Positions 16,864 to 24,310 of a stretch of 40,000 nucleotides of DNA are shown here, one piece after another. The position numbers were made by a program, and so were the translations under genes. The notes under the pieces are model-generated. The model was not told where the DNA came from. It made no database searches and saw only the letters and a program-made list of their open reading frames with translations. Where the stretch lies: positions 4,655,001 through 4,695,000 of the forward strand of contig NZ_SZNK01000001.1 of the NCBI RefSeq assembly GCF_005217615.1. Direction: 5' to 3'. This DNA comes from Brevibacillus antibioticus (GTDB lineage Bacteria; Bacillota; Bacilli; Brevibacillales; Brevibacillaceae). The first letter of the stretch is position 1; each line of letters opens with the position of its first letter.

Positions 16864-18522
16864 TTACTTCACGACAGCTTTTCTCAGGTCTGTGTAGCTC
16901 AGTGAAGAGCTTTGTACGCCACTCGCCTTGTCGCTTGAGAGCAAGGAAGTGTTGTAGAAATACAGCGGTGCGATTGGCGCTTCATCCAACAATAGTTTTT
17001 CTGCGTCATGCAGTAGCTTCAGACGTTTTGCATCGTCTGGCTCCTTATATGCGTCTTGGATCAGCTTGTCGAATTGCGCATTGCTCCAGCCCGTACGATT
17101 GCTTGCTGCCTTCGATTGGAAAATATCGAGGAAGTTGATCGCATCACCGAAGTCAGGTAACCAGGAAGAACGAGCAATTTGATACTGCAATTGCTTTTGC
17201 ATATCCGTCAAAACTTTTCCTTCTACCTTTTGCAGCTTCACATCGACGCCCAGCGTCTGCTTCCACATTTCTTGCGCGGCTTGTGCCGTTTTTTCGTTAG
17301 CCGTTCCGCTGCGGTACGTGAGTGTAACCTCTGGCAGCTTTGTGTAGCCTTTTTCTTTGATTCCTTGTTCCAGGAGCTTCTTCGCTTCATCTGGGTTGAA
17401 CTTCACCAATTCTCCGCCCACTTCACGGAATTGTCCTTCACCGTTGGCATCAGGCAAGCCGAAAGATACGAAGCCTGTTCCCGGTTTTTGCTGACGCATC
17501 AGCACTAGGTCGACCAGTGTCTTACGGTCAATCGCCAAGCTAAAGGCTTTACGAATATTGGCGTTATCAAATGGCTCCTTCGTTACATTGAAACGATAGA
17601 ACTCTGTACCTGCTCCATCACGCACGAATACTTTGCCTTCTTTGAACAATTGGTCTGCCATGTCTGCAGGAACGGTTGTCGTTCTGTGCAGCTCTTCGTT
17701 CGTAAACATTTGATACTCGGTATTCTCGTCATCAATCATTTTCCAAACGGCACCAGACAGCGTTACATTTGCTGCATCCCAGTACGTATCGCTCTTCATT
17801 ATTTTCAGTTCACTGTCATGCGCCCACTCTGTCAGCTTGAACGGTCCGTTTCCAACAAAGCTTGCTGCTTCTGCTGCCCATTTCGGATCTTTTTCTACAG
17901 TTGCTTTGTGTACAGGGAAGAATGCTGGGTTGGATGCCAACAGGAGCGTCCAGGAAGCTGGTTGAGCGAGCACGACCTCTAAGGTTTTGTCGTCCACGGC
18001 TTTTACTTTTACGCCATCCGCCGGTCCTTTCCCGCTGTTATATGCCTCCGCACCCTCAATAATGTACGCGAGGGATGCTGCCGGAGATGCCAGTGCAGGA
18101 TCAAGCATGCGTTTCCACGCGAATTCGAAGTCCTGAGCCTTTACCGGCTCACCATTGGACCACTTATTGTCACGCAGGGTAAAGGTGTAGGTTTTTCCAT
18201 CCACGGAGATTTTCCATTCGGAAGCGGCCGCTGGTTGGGGCTTTTGATTTTCGTCAAGGCGAGTCAAGCCTTCCATTAGATTGTTCAAAATGTTATAGGA
18301 CGGCTCATCGAAACCAATCGGCGGGTCCAATGACGTCGGTTCCTTGATATTATTCAGCAACAGGAGCTTTGCCGCTTGATCGCCCGGCGTCGGAGCGTTT
18401 GGCTGAGCCGTGTTGCCTGGTGCAGGCTCACTCGGTGCAGCTGGTTGACCCGATGTACATCCAGCCATGAGCATGGACACACCCAGCGTAGCCGTCAGCA
18501 GCAATGTTGATAGTTTTTTCAC
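16864..18522 (-). CDS. Oligopeptide-binding lipoprotein (OppA/DppE family)
   Basis: The extracellular substrate-binding subunit of the peptide importer (SBP family 5). A lipoprotein signal ends in LMAGC with Cys22 as the lipidation site, followed by a Pro/Ala-rich linker. Family motifs are LLNNIKEPTSLDPPIGFDE, LTRLDENQKPQPAAASEW, TFTLRDNKWSNGEPVKAQDF and FVGNGPFKLTEW. The start is GTG 18522, eight bases after AAGGGGG, giving 552 residues; the open frame continues upstream but that part lies inside the oppD-like gene. Context suggests murein peptides as ligand, like B. subtilis DppE or E. coli MppA, but this is inference. Confidence 0.94.
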   Translation of the reverse strand: MKKLSTLLLTATLGVSMLMAGCTSGQPAAPSEPAPGNTAQPNAPTPGDQAAKLLLLNNIKEPTSLDPPIGFDEPSYNILNNLMEGLTRLDENQKPQPAAASEWKISVDGKTYTFTLRDNKWSNGEPVKAQDFEFAWKRMLDPALASPAASLAYIIEGAEAYNSGKGPADGVKVKAVDDKTLEVVLAQPASWTLLLASNPAFFPVHKATVEKDPKWAAEAASFVGNGPFKLTEWAHDSELKIMKSDTYWDAANVTLSGAVWKMIDDENTEYQMFTNEELHRTTTVPADMADQLFKEGKVFVRDGAGTEFYRFNVTKEPFDNANIRKAFSLAIDRKTLVDLVLMRQQKPGTGFVSFGLPDANGEGQFREVGGELVKFNPDEAKKLLEQGIKEKGYTKLPEVTLTYRSGTANEKTAQAAQEMWKQTLGVDVKLQKVEGKVLTDMQKQLQYQIARSSWLPDFGDAINFLDIFQSKAASNRTGWSNAQFDKLIQDAYKEPDDAKRLKLLHDAEKLLLDEAPIAPLYFYNTSLLSSDKASGVQSSSLSYTDLRKAVVK

Positions 18523-18558
18523 TGTTTCTTCCCCCTTATTTTTTTGTTTTTGTATGAC

Positions 18559-18596
18559 GTAAAAGGATAGCGCCGTCGGACGACACCCTCTTTTAC
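18559..18596 (-). other. Hairpin in the oppD-oppA gap
   Basis: A 7-bp inverted repeat GTAAAAG / CTTTTAC encloses a GC-rich partly palindromic centre (TCGTCCGACGG on the minus strand). There is no T-run at once downstream. Such hairpins before binding-protein genes can stabilise or process the mRNA so that more binding protein is made; that role is inferred. Confidence 0.35.
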
Positions 18597-18625
18597 ACGA
18601 ATGCATTGCCTTCGACAGCCATGAA

Positions 18626-19651
18626 TCAGGTCCCCGTTGGCGGTTGCATCGACGCCAGCACCTTCTTCGCCCGTGGGTCCTGCAACCAACAGGAAACCGC
18701 GTGTTTGCTATGGACATGGGTCTGGGCAGGCTGGTAATTCCGGCATACTTCCAACGCGTAATCACAGCGCGCAGCGAATGCACAGCCAATTGGCGGGCTG
18801 AACAAATCCGGGGGTGTTCCGGGTATAGGACTCAACGGAATAGAGCGATCCGCATCCAAACGGGGCATCGACGCCAGCAAACCTTTGGTGTACGGATGCT
18901 GCGGATTGTAAAAAATGTCACGAACTGGCCCGGACTCTACCACTTTTCCGGCATACATAACGTTGACCCGATCCGCAATCTTGGCGACGACTCCCAAATC
19001 ATGCGTGATAATAATGATCGAGACTCCCGTCTTTTGCTGAATACTTTTGAACAGCTCGATGATTTGCGCCTGAATCGTTACATCCAACGCTGTCGTGGGC
19101 TCATCCGCAATCAGAATGGATGGCTTACAGACAAGCGCAATCGCAATCATGATCCGTTGGCGCATCCCACCACTGAACTGATGGAGGTACTGCTTGAGAC
19201 GACTTTCTGGATTGGCGATTCCGACCAAGGTGAGAATTTCAATCGCTTGCCGCTTAGCTTCACTTCTGGCGACCTTTTGATGGCGAATGATTCCCTCCAT
19301 AATCTGCTCACCAATGGTGATGGTCGGATTGAGTGACGTCATCGCGTCTTGAAAGATCATGGAAATTTCTTTCCCACGTAGCTCGCGCATTTGCTTTTCC
19401 GGCAGCTTTGCCAGGTCCTGCCCTTTAAAATGAATGCTTCCACCCGCGATTTTTCCGATATGCTCCGGGATCAGTCGCATAATGCTCCTTGCAGTCACGC
19501 TTTTCCCACATCCGGATTCACCGACAATCGCTAGTGTCTCCCCTTTGTTCAAGGTAAAGTTGACGTCCCGAACGGCGTTTACTTCACCACCATGCGTCTT
19601 GAATGTGACCCGAAGCCCACTGACTTCCAGCAGCTTTTCCGTTTTATCCAT
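18626..19651 (-). CDS. Oligopeptide ABC transporter ATPase (OppD-like)
   Basis: The second cytoplasmic ATPase of the importer. Walker [18 protein letters not shown], signature [15 protein letters not shown], Walker [17 protein letters not shown] and [12 protein letters not shown] are intact; the C-terminal Opp extension ([15 protein letters not shown]) is present. ATG 19651 has AAGGAGG about 10 bases upstream. It lies five bases after oppC and is followed by the oppA-like gene after about 100 bases. The 341-residue length is typical. Confidence 0.93.
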   Translation of the reverse strand: MDKTEKLLEVSGLRVTFKTHGGEVNAVRDVNFTLNKGETLAIVGESGCGKSVTARSIMRLIPEHIGKIAGGSIHFKGQDLAKLPEKQMRELRGKEISMIFQDAMTSLNPTITIGEQIMEGIIRHQKVARSEAKRQAIEILTLVGIANPESRLKQYLHQFSGGMRQRIMIAIALVCKPSILIADEPTTALDVTIQAQIIELFKSIQQKTGVSIIIITHDLGVVAKIADRVNVMYAGKVVESGPVRDIFYNPQHPYTKGLLASMPRLDADRSIPLSPIPGTPPDLFSPPIGCAFAARCDYALEVCRNYQPAQTHVHSKHAVSCWLQDPRAKKVLASMQPPTGT

Positions 19652-19656
19652 GTTGC

Positions 19657-20574
19657 CTACCTCCTTGACTTCGGATCGAATGCATCGCGCAAACCATCAC
19701 CGAGCACGTTGAACGCGAGCATCGTCAGCGAGATGAGGAAAGCAGGGAAAAAGAGCCGCCACCAATGACCGGACAAAATGGTGGGGAGTCCATCGTTCGC
19801 CATCACACCCCAGCTAGCCATTGGCGCCTGAATACCCAGACCGAGGAAGCTTAGAAACGCCTCTGCGAAAATCGCAGAAGGAACAGATAACGTGACATAG
19901 ACAATGATGATGCCAATTGTGTTGGGCAGCAGGTGCTTGCGAATGATGTAGAAAGGCTTTGCCCCCATTGTTTTTGCTGCCAGTACGTACTCCGAGTTTT
20001 TCATTTGCAGGACCTGACCGCGTACAGTCCGGGCCATCCCGATCCAACCGGTCGCACTTAAGGCGATAATAATGGTTAAAAGTCCCGGCCCCATGACGAC
20101 CATCAGCAAAATCACCACCAACAAATAAGGAAGTCCGTACAAAATGTCGACGAAGCGCATCATGATATTATCGATTCGCCCGCCCAAATATCCGGCAATT
20201 CCTCCATACAAGACACCAATGAAAAAATCGATAAGGGCTGCCGTCAAACCGACAAACAGGGAAATGCGCGCACCATACCAAACACGCGTGAACACATCGC
20301 GGCCAAAATCATCAGTCCCGAACCAGTTCGCTTCCGATGGCGGTTTGTTTTTCATAACAATCGACTGTTTGGCGTATTCATGACCAGAGATCATCGGTCC
20401 AATTGTAGCCATAACCCCAAGCAAGATAATAACCACCAACCCCATCAGAGCCAGCTTGTTTCCTCTCAGACGAAGCCAAGCTTCTTGCCAAAACGTCAGT
20501 TGAGGTCGCACAATCGCTTCCGCATTGAGGCTGTCTTTGCGCATGGGGATAAATAAATCATCAGAAACGATCAT
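19657..20574 (-). CDS. Oligopeptide ABC transporter permease (OppC-like)
   Basis: A membrane subunit of the importer. A long N-terminal part ends in the first helix (MGLVVIILLGVMATIGPMI), then GTDDFGRDVFTRVWYGARIS, typical for OppC, and further helices. The ATPase-contact loop is RTVRGQVLQMKNSEYVLAAK-type, with EAFLSFLGLGIQAPMASWG near the C-terminus. The 305-residue length is normal. Its ATG overlaps the oppB stop by four bases, so the permease pair is coupled. Confidence 0.94.
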   Translation of the reverse strand: MIVSDDLFIPMRKDSLNAEAIVRPQLTFWQEAWLRLRGNKLALMGLVVIILLGVMATIGPMISGHEYAKQSIVMKNKPPSEANWFGTDDFGRDVFTRVWYGARISLFVGLTAALIDFFIGVLYGGIAGYLGGRIDNIMMRFVDILYGLPYLLVVILLMVVMGPGLLTIIIALSATGWIGMARTVRGQVLQMKNSEYVLAAKTMGAKPFYIIRKHLLPNTIGIIIVYVTLSVPSAIFAEAFLSFLGLGIQAPMASWGVMANDGLPTILSGHWWRLFFPAFLISLTMLAFNVLGDGLRDAFDPKSRR

Positions 20575-21509
20575 CCTTCGCTCTCCTTTCGATGTAGCTT
20601 AATTCGCGGATCAATGATGCCGTACAGGACATCGACGACAAACATCAGGAAGATCAAGAGTGCGCTATAGAAAACGGTCGTTCCCATAATGACGGAATAG
20701 TCACGGTTATTAATGCCAGCGACGAAATATTTCCCCATCCCAGGAATCGCAAATATTTTTTCGATCACAAAGCTTCCCGTTAAAACGTTGGCAATCAGTG
20801 CGCCTAAAAGCGTGACGACAGGCAAAATCGCATTACGCAGTGCGTGCTTCAACACGATTGTCGCCGGAGACAGCCCTTTTGCACGAGCGGTTTCAATATA
20901 TTCCTGGGTCAACACTTCTAGCATGTTGGTACGGGTCAAACGAGCGATAATCGCAATCGGACCAAATGCCAATGCAAGCGCTGGCATAATCACATGCTGC
21001 CAAGTACCCCACGTTGCGGTCGGCAACAGCTTCCATTCGACCGCCAAATATTTGATTAATAAGGAAGCGACAACAAAGCTGGGAACAGATATTCCGATAA
21101 CGGCAATAATCATGGCAAGGTAATCAATGAGACGGTTATGTCGTAGCGCGGCGATCACACCGAGCGCGATACCAGCGACAATCGCAAAGACGACAGAAAT
21201 CAGACCGAGTTGAAAAGAAACGGGGAATCCACGGGCGATCATTTTGTTGACCGTATCCGAGCTGTTGGCAATCGATGGCCCAAGGTCAAACTGCACCAGC
21301 TTTTGCAAGTACAGCCCGTATTGGACGAGTAGTGGCTTATCCAGGTTGTAGTAGGCATTGAGATTGGCAGCAACTGCTTCGTTTAATGCCTTTCCTTCTT
21401 TTTCAAAAGGAGATCCTGGAACGGCATGCATCAGGAAAAAGGTGAGGGTAATGATGAGCCATAACGTCACGATCATGGAGATAAATCTGCGCAAGACAAA
21501 AGATAGCAA
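20571..21509 (-). CDS. Oligopeptide ABC transporter permease (OppB-like)
   Basis: The other permease and first gene of the transporter transcript. It starts FVLRRFISMIVTLWLIITLT, then HAVPGSPF, several helices, the EAA-type loop (YIETARAKGLSPATIVLKHA) and VIEKIFAIPGMGKYFV with the C-terminal helix. The start codon is TTG at 21509, seven bases after AAGGAGG; no ATG lies near that site. The promoter must lie in about 70 bases between this and the terminator at 21583-21625, but I cannot point to clear hexamers. Confidence 0.93.
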   Translation of the reverse strand: MLSFVLRRFISMIVTLWLIITLTFFLMHAVPGSPFEKEGKALNEAVAANLNAYYNLDKPLLVQYGLYLQKLVQFDLGPSIANSSDTVNKMIARGFPVSFQLGLISVVFAIVAGIALGVIAALRHNRLIDYLAMIIAVIGISVPSFVVASLLIKYLAVEWKLLPTATWGTWQHVIMPALALAFGPIAIIARLTRTNMLEVLTQEYIETARAKGLSPATIVLKHALRNAILPVVTLLGALIANVLTGSFVIEKIFAIPGMGKYFVAGINNRDYSVIMGTTVFYSALLIFLMFVVDVLYGIIDPRIKLHRKESEG

Positions 21510-21577
21510 GGACTCTCCTCCTTTTCATCAAAAATCCGTAAGACCATGTTGATGGCAGTGACTGAACTCTCCTCATA

Positions 21578-21627
21578 AGCAAAAAACCCAGCAAATGCAC
21601 GCAATCATGGCATTTGCTGGGTTTTAC
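21578..21627. terminator. Strong terminator after the DUF3870-type gene
   Basis: A perfect 16-bp stem AAAACCCAGCAAATGC / GCATTTGCTGGGTTTT with an 11-base loop ends in TTTTTTGC on the minus strand. The flanking A- and T-runs make it able to work on both strands. It separates the DUF3870-type gene from the peptide transporter. Confidence 0.9.
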
Positions 21628-21672
21628 TTACGTGTATGCCGTGCATACGAATAAATAAAGCAGCGGGTGTAT

Positions 21673-22083
21673 TCATTTGGTGACTGTGGCTTTATTTCTC
21701 GTGGAAACTGCTTGTTTGTACTTCTTTTGCGCGTCCTTAAACGCTGCGATCAATGTTTTTTGGGAAGATCCAAAATACCGAAAGCGAATCTCTTCGCCAA
21801 TTTCCTCCGACGCCATAATCGAATGACCGATAAAGATCGACCGAGCAAAATCAGACGTCAATTGGACCGTGGAGGAACAGGCCGCATCTACGATCTTGTC
21901 GTTGGAAGTATCGACAACCAATCCGACAAAAAAAGCACTGAATTGCTGTGTAATCGGATTGTTCGAGGAGGACTGTGCATCGCCTACGATATAAATGGTA
22001 TCTTTATCAAACAAATCAATAACCCCGCTTTTACTATGCTTAACGGACCGGCGAACGGGATGTTTGGAGAGCGACTTCCTCAC
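21673..22083 (-). CDS. DUF3870-type conserved protein
   Basis: I recognise the DUF3870 pattern: TIYIVGDAQSSSNNPITQQF, AFFVGLVVDTSNDKIVDAAC, SSTVQLTSDFARSIFIGHSI and RFRYFGSSQKTLIAAFKDAQ. Its function is unknown. No signal peptide or membrane helix is seen. The start is uncertain. The frame is open up to a TTG at 22122, but the likely promoter at 22113-22141 would begin the RNA near 22106. GTG 22083 and TTG 22014 remain; the conserved part begins just after the second. I give 22083 as a working start. A same-length frame on the plus strand has no family features. Confidence 0.75.
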   Translation of the reverse strand: MRKSLSKHPVRRSVKHSKSGVIDLFDKDTIYIVGDAQSSSNNPITQQFSAFFVGLVVDTSNDKIVDAACSSTVQLTSDFARSIFIGHSIMASEEIGEEIRFRYFGSSQKTLIAAFKDAQKKYKQAVSTRNKATVTK

Positions 22084-22112
22084 AATCGCAAGCTGGGTAA
22101 GCACTTTCCTAC

Positions 22113-22141
22113 ATAGTACCAAAAGAATTTGAAATTTGCAA
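22113..22141 (-). promoter_or_regulatory. Sigma-A-type promoter of the DUF3870-type gene
   Basis: TTGCAA and TACTAT are 17 bases apart on the minus strand, with TGG before the -10 (extended -10 type). They lie directly after the last gene of the second Tad-like module. This suggests the DUF3870-type gene is transcribed separately. Confidence 0.5.
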
Positions 22142-22151
22142 ATAAGTCTGA

Positions 22152-22715
22152 TTAATCTTTCAACTCCTCTACAGATACGACTGGAAACGAATGCGACGGC
22201 AGCATCGGCAGAAACGGTCGCTCGTCGATGTAAGCAACTACGACATGGGATGGACCGACCATTGTCTTCGGTGCGAGCTGCAGTTCCTCCCCATCCTCAG
22301 TTACGACGGTAATCTGCAGCATGCCACCTCCCGGACGAGCAGGTCCTTTCGTTGCCCGCTCTGTCACGAGTGTTGTCCCATTGTACTGTAGGCGTAATTG
22401 GAGATCATTGCGCCACGAACGGAAATCTACATAATAGCGTGAGAAAGGCATGGGATCAGTAGTCACACTGTCTGCTTGAGGGACGAACATGGCTTGCTCA
22501 CGACGGTAGCCACCATTCTCGTACATTCTTTCATCAAAACGTTCAAGAGCCTCGTCTTCGAGCAGATCAATCACACCCTCTGTTTTCAATATAGGATCAA
22601 CAGCAAAGGTGGCGTGATGATTAGACAACTCCAGGAGTATCTTCACTTCTGTTTTTTTCTGCATGGCGATGTCTGCATCTACAATAAACATACCTACCAG
22701 CAAAAAGAACAGCAT
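22152..22715 (-). CDS. Membrane-anchored protein, last gene of the second Tad-like module
   Basis: I do not recognise a named family. The start is a membrane helix (LFFLLVGMFIVDADIAM), then QKKTEVKILLELSNHHATFA, which reads like the stem of a pilin-like or TadE/G-like protein, and an exported soluble part of about 150 residues (FSRYYVDFRSWRNDLQLRLQ, GGGMLQITVVTEDGEELQL). The start is odd: AGGAGG lies 33 bases upstream of ATG 22715, held in a small hairpin, and the frame is open back to it without any ATG, GTG or TTG. The protein may therefore be longer by up to about 15 residues. It is probably a structural or minor subunit. Confidence 0.7.
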   Translation of the reverse strand: MLFFLLVGMFIVDADIAMQKKTEVKILLELSNHHATFAVDPILKTEGVIDLLEDEALERFDERMYENGGYRREQAMFVPQADSVTTDPMPFSRYYVDFRSWRNDLQLRLQYNGTTLVTERATKGPARPGGGMLQITVVTEDGEELQLAPKTMVGPSHVVVAYIDERPFLPMLPSHSFPVVSVEELKD

Positions 22716-22770
22716 CGTAGAAATGGATAAGATGTTTATACCCGTAACGATAGCCTCCTAACAGGAGCTT

Positions 22771-23187
22771 TTACAGATCGTAGTCCATGATGTTAACTGT
22801 ACCTATTCTTTGAACTTGCAAGGAATCAGCCGGCATTGGAATCCATGAGGTAAAGCGGGGGTATGGAATTGCCAGCTCCACGACAAATTCATCTTCGTGG
22901 CTCCATAGGACGGGATCAAGTGATCGAGTGCGAGTGACACTGACAGACAGGTCCTGATCTGGAACGGAAAACTTTTTCTCCCTCAGCTCCCGAGCGATCA
23001 ACGCCCGAACCTCTTGTTCCAAGTTGGCTTCACTTGTCCCCCCGTGGTTGCTGACGTATTTCGTGGCGGCCGCGCTCACTTCCAATAATTCGTTTCTGGC
23101 CTGAACGACTGTATGTACCTGTAAAAGTCCTAATGGAACGAATAGCATAACCATAATGTTTAGAATCACAGCGATTAATTGACCCAT
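22771..23187 (-). CDS. Membrane-anchored TadE-like small protein
   Basis: It has 138 residues. One N-terminal helix (GQLIAVILNIMVMLFVPLGL) is followed by VHTVVQARNELLEVSAAATK, an amphipathic stretch like that after the helix of TadE/TadF proteins, then an exported domain. The G-x4-E prepilin site is missing. The ATG overlaps the stop of the 50-residue gene before it (TAATG), so they are coupled. I infer a minor pilin-like role from layout and neighbours only. Confidence 0.7.
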   Translation of the reverse strand: MGQLIAVILNIMVMLFVPLGLLQVHTVVQARNELLEVSAAATKYVSNHGGTSEANLEQEVRALIARELREKKFSVPDQDLSVSVTRTRSLDPVLWSHEDEFVVELAIPYPRFTSWIPMPADSLQVQRIGTVNIMDYDL

Positions 23188-23339
23188 TAGCCTGTACCAA
23201 AACGCGTTACTTCAGCGAGCAAATCACCGAAAAACTGCGTGCATGCCGAAAGGAGATTTTGCGGACCCGTGAGAAGCAAGCCCACCGTCAAAGGCAAAAC
23301 AATAGCCATTACAGCCAATATGCTAATCATTTTATTCAT
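23187..23339 (-). CDS. 50-residue hydrophobic protein
   Basis: One helix (ISILAVMAIVLPLTVGLLLTG) is followed by QNLLSACTQFFGDLLAEVTR, an amphipathic helix. In size and layout it resembles a short Flp pilin, but it has no processing glycine with glutamate at +5. The start ATG 23339 is close to the stop of the gene before it. Translational coupling on both sides supports that it is real. It could be the main subunit of the second module or a small scaffold; I cannot decide. Confidence 0.65.
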   Translation of the reverse strand: MNKMISILAVMAIVLPLTVGLLLTGPQNLLSACTQFFGDLLAEVTRFGTG

Positions 23340-23342
23340 GCA

Positions 23343-23750
23343 CTACCACCCTGGATCAAAGTATTCGGACGGCCTGCTTCCCGTAAAGGAAAAGGATGTA
23401 TCCCCCTCCACAAATTTGTGCAGCCATTGGGTCACTTTTGAAGGCTGGATGATAACCGACAAGGTAATCGCCTCCTGCCGCTCTTTGCGAGCTCGCTCGC
23501 TCTCAGTTCGAGGCCAGCTCCCAGCAAACGCATCCTCTGTCACTTCCCAACCCAGTTCTTTCATTTTCAGTAGATAGTAATCTGCTAAAGTAGGCTCCAA
23601 GTACCCGATGTCCTGCATATCATCCAGTAAGTCAGCATAGATTCCACGGGCAATCGCCCTTTCCATTGCGTACAAGTGGTAAGCTCCCAGTGCGGAAGTG
23701 ATCAATAGAAGGACCAGTAGACAAATAAGAAAGACTTTTGCTTTCACCAT
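23343..23750 (-). CDS. Membrane-anchored protein of the second Tad-like module
   Basis: It has 135 residues. An N-terminal helix (VFLICLLVLLLITSALGAYH) is followed by YAMERAIARGIYADLLDDMQ and a soluble domain (LADYYLLKMKELGWEVTED, SVIIQPSKVTQWLHKFVEGD). The layout helix-then-helical-stem resembles TadE/TadG-type minor subunits. No family is recognised and no prepilin site is seen. It may be kept as a membrane-anchored protein or cut as a signal peptide after SALG-A. The ribosome site is weak, so it may depend on coupling. Confidence 0.7.
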   Translation of the reverse strand: MVKAKVFLICLLVLLLITSALGAYHLYAMERAIARGIYADLLDDMQDIGYLEPTLADYYLLKMKELGWEVTEDAFAGSWPRTESERARKERQEAITLSVIIQPSKVTQWLHKFVEGDTSFSFTGSRPSEYFDPGW

Positions 23751-23774
23751 CGTTTTAGAAACGCCAGCTCTTCT

Positions 23775-23918
23775 TTAATGGAAGATGACCGTCGCTGCTC
23801 GATACACCCTTTCTTGTTGTGTCTGTTTAAGCTGCTCCTCTGGTTGGAGATTCCAAAGCACCGCGCACAAGCTCCCTACCATAATCGAAATGATGAGAAG
23901 TACGTGGATGTGCAACAT
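23775..23918 (-). CDS. 47-residue membrane protein
   Basis: A short frame, MLHIHVLLIISIMVGSLC at the start, then a polar helix rich in Gln and Glu (LQPEEQLKQTQQERVYRAA). Its ATG shares a base with the preceding TGA stop (TGATG), a sign of coupling and of a real gene. No family recognised. Confidence 0.55.
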   Translation of the reverse strand: MLHIHVLLIISIMVGSLCAVLWNLQPEEQLKQTQQERVYRAATVIFH

Positions 23919-24121
23919 CACTTAGACGACGTATAGGATGTGCCGTTTTGCATCCTAAAGTTGATGTTTTCATTTCGAGTATCGTAGTTCAGCGATGTGA
24001 TGGATTGGTTAATGCTCTCGGCAGAATCGTTTGCCGCAGGGCTTAACTCATTGCCATAACTGCTTACACCGATCCCTAACACCATGACACATGCTAAAAA
24101 TATAAAAAACATTTTCGACAT
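23918..24121 (-). CDS. 67-residue exported protein, possible small subunit
   Basis: The N-terminus MSKMFFIFLACVMVLGIGVS is a signal peptide or anchor; the rest is a short polar tail rich in Asn, Ser and Thr (NDSAESINQSITSLNYDTR) without cysteines or a known motif. AAGGGG lies about 10 bases before the ATG. Its place directly after the TadC-like gene and a 48-residue relative in layout corresponds to that of the flp gene in the first Tad locus, so a pilin-like role is a fair guess. No prepilin peptidase site is visible. Confidence 0.65.
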   Translation of the reverse strand: MSKMFFIFLACVMVLGIGVSSYGNELSPAANDSAESINQSITSLNYDTRNENINFRMQNGTSYTSSK

Positions 24122-24150
24122 CTCAATTTTCCCCTTTTCTCATACGTGAT

Positions 24151-24297
24151 TTAAGGTATGGCTTTGTCGATCCATCCAACTGCTCGAGCTCTCAGCCCAT
24201 CTTCTCTCACTACCGATGTGTTTATTTCAGACAGGCTAGAAACGATTATTCCTAAAGAGAAAACGATGCACATGATGATAGATAATAGCTTCGTCAT
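24151..24297 (-). CDS. 48-residue membrane protein
   Basis: The frame has a very good ribosome site (GAGGAGGAG) before ATG 24297 and starts MTKLLSIIMCIVFSLGIIVS, followed by SLSEINTSVVREDGLRARAV. It lies 13 bases after the TadC-like gene, the position of flp in the first locus. The strong translation signal suggests it is made in quantity. No type III prepilin signal is present. Confidence 0.65.
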   Translation of the reverse strand: MTKLLSIIMCIVFSLGIIVSSLSEINTSVVREDGLRARAVGWIDKAIP

Positions 24298-24310
24298 GAA
24301 TTGCTCCTCC

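Noticed and set aside
18523..18789. N-terminal extension of the OppA-like protein
   Set aside because: The extra 89 codons overlap oppD and would bury the lipoprotein signal. GTG 18522 has a good ribosome site and is followed directly by the signal peptide.
21667..22116. A 149-codon open frame on the plus strand opposite the DUF3870-type gene
   Set aside because: The minus-strand frame has clear family motifs (YIVGDAQ, FRYFGSSQK), a promoter and a terminator. The plus frame has none of these.
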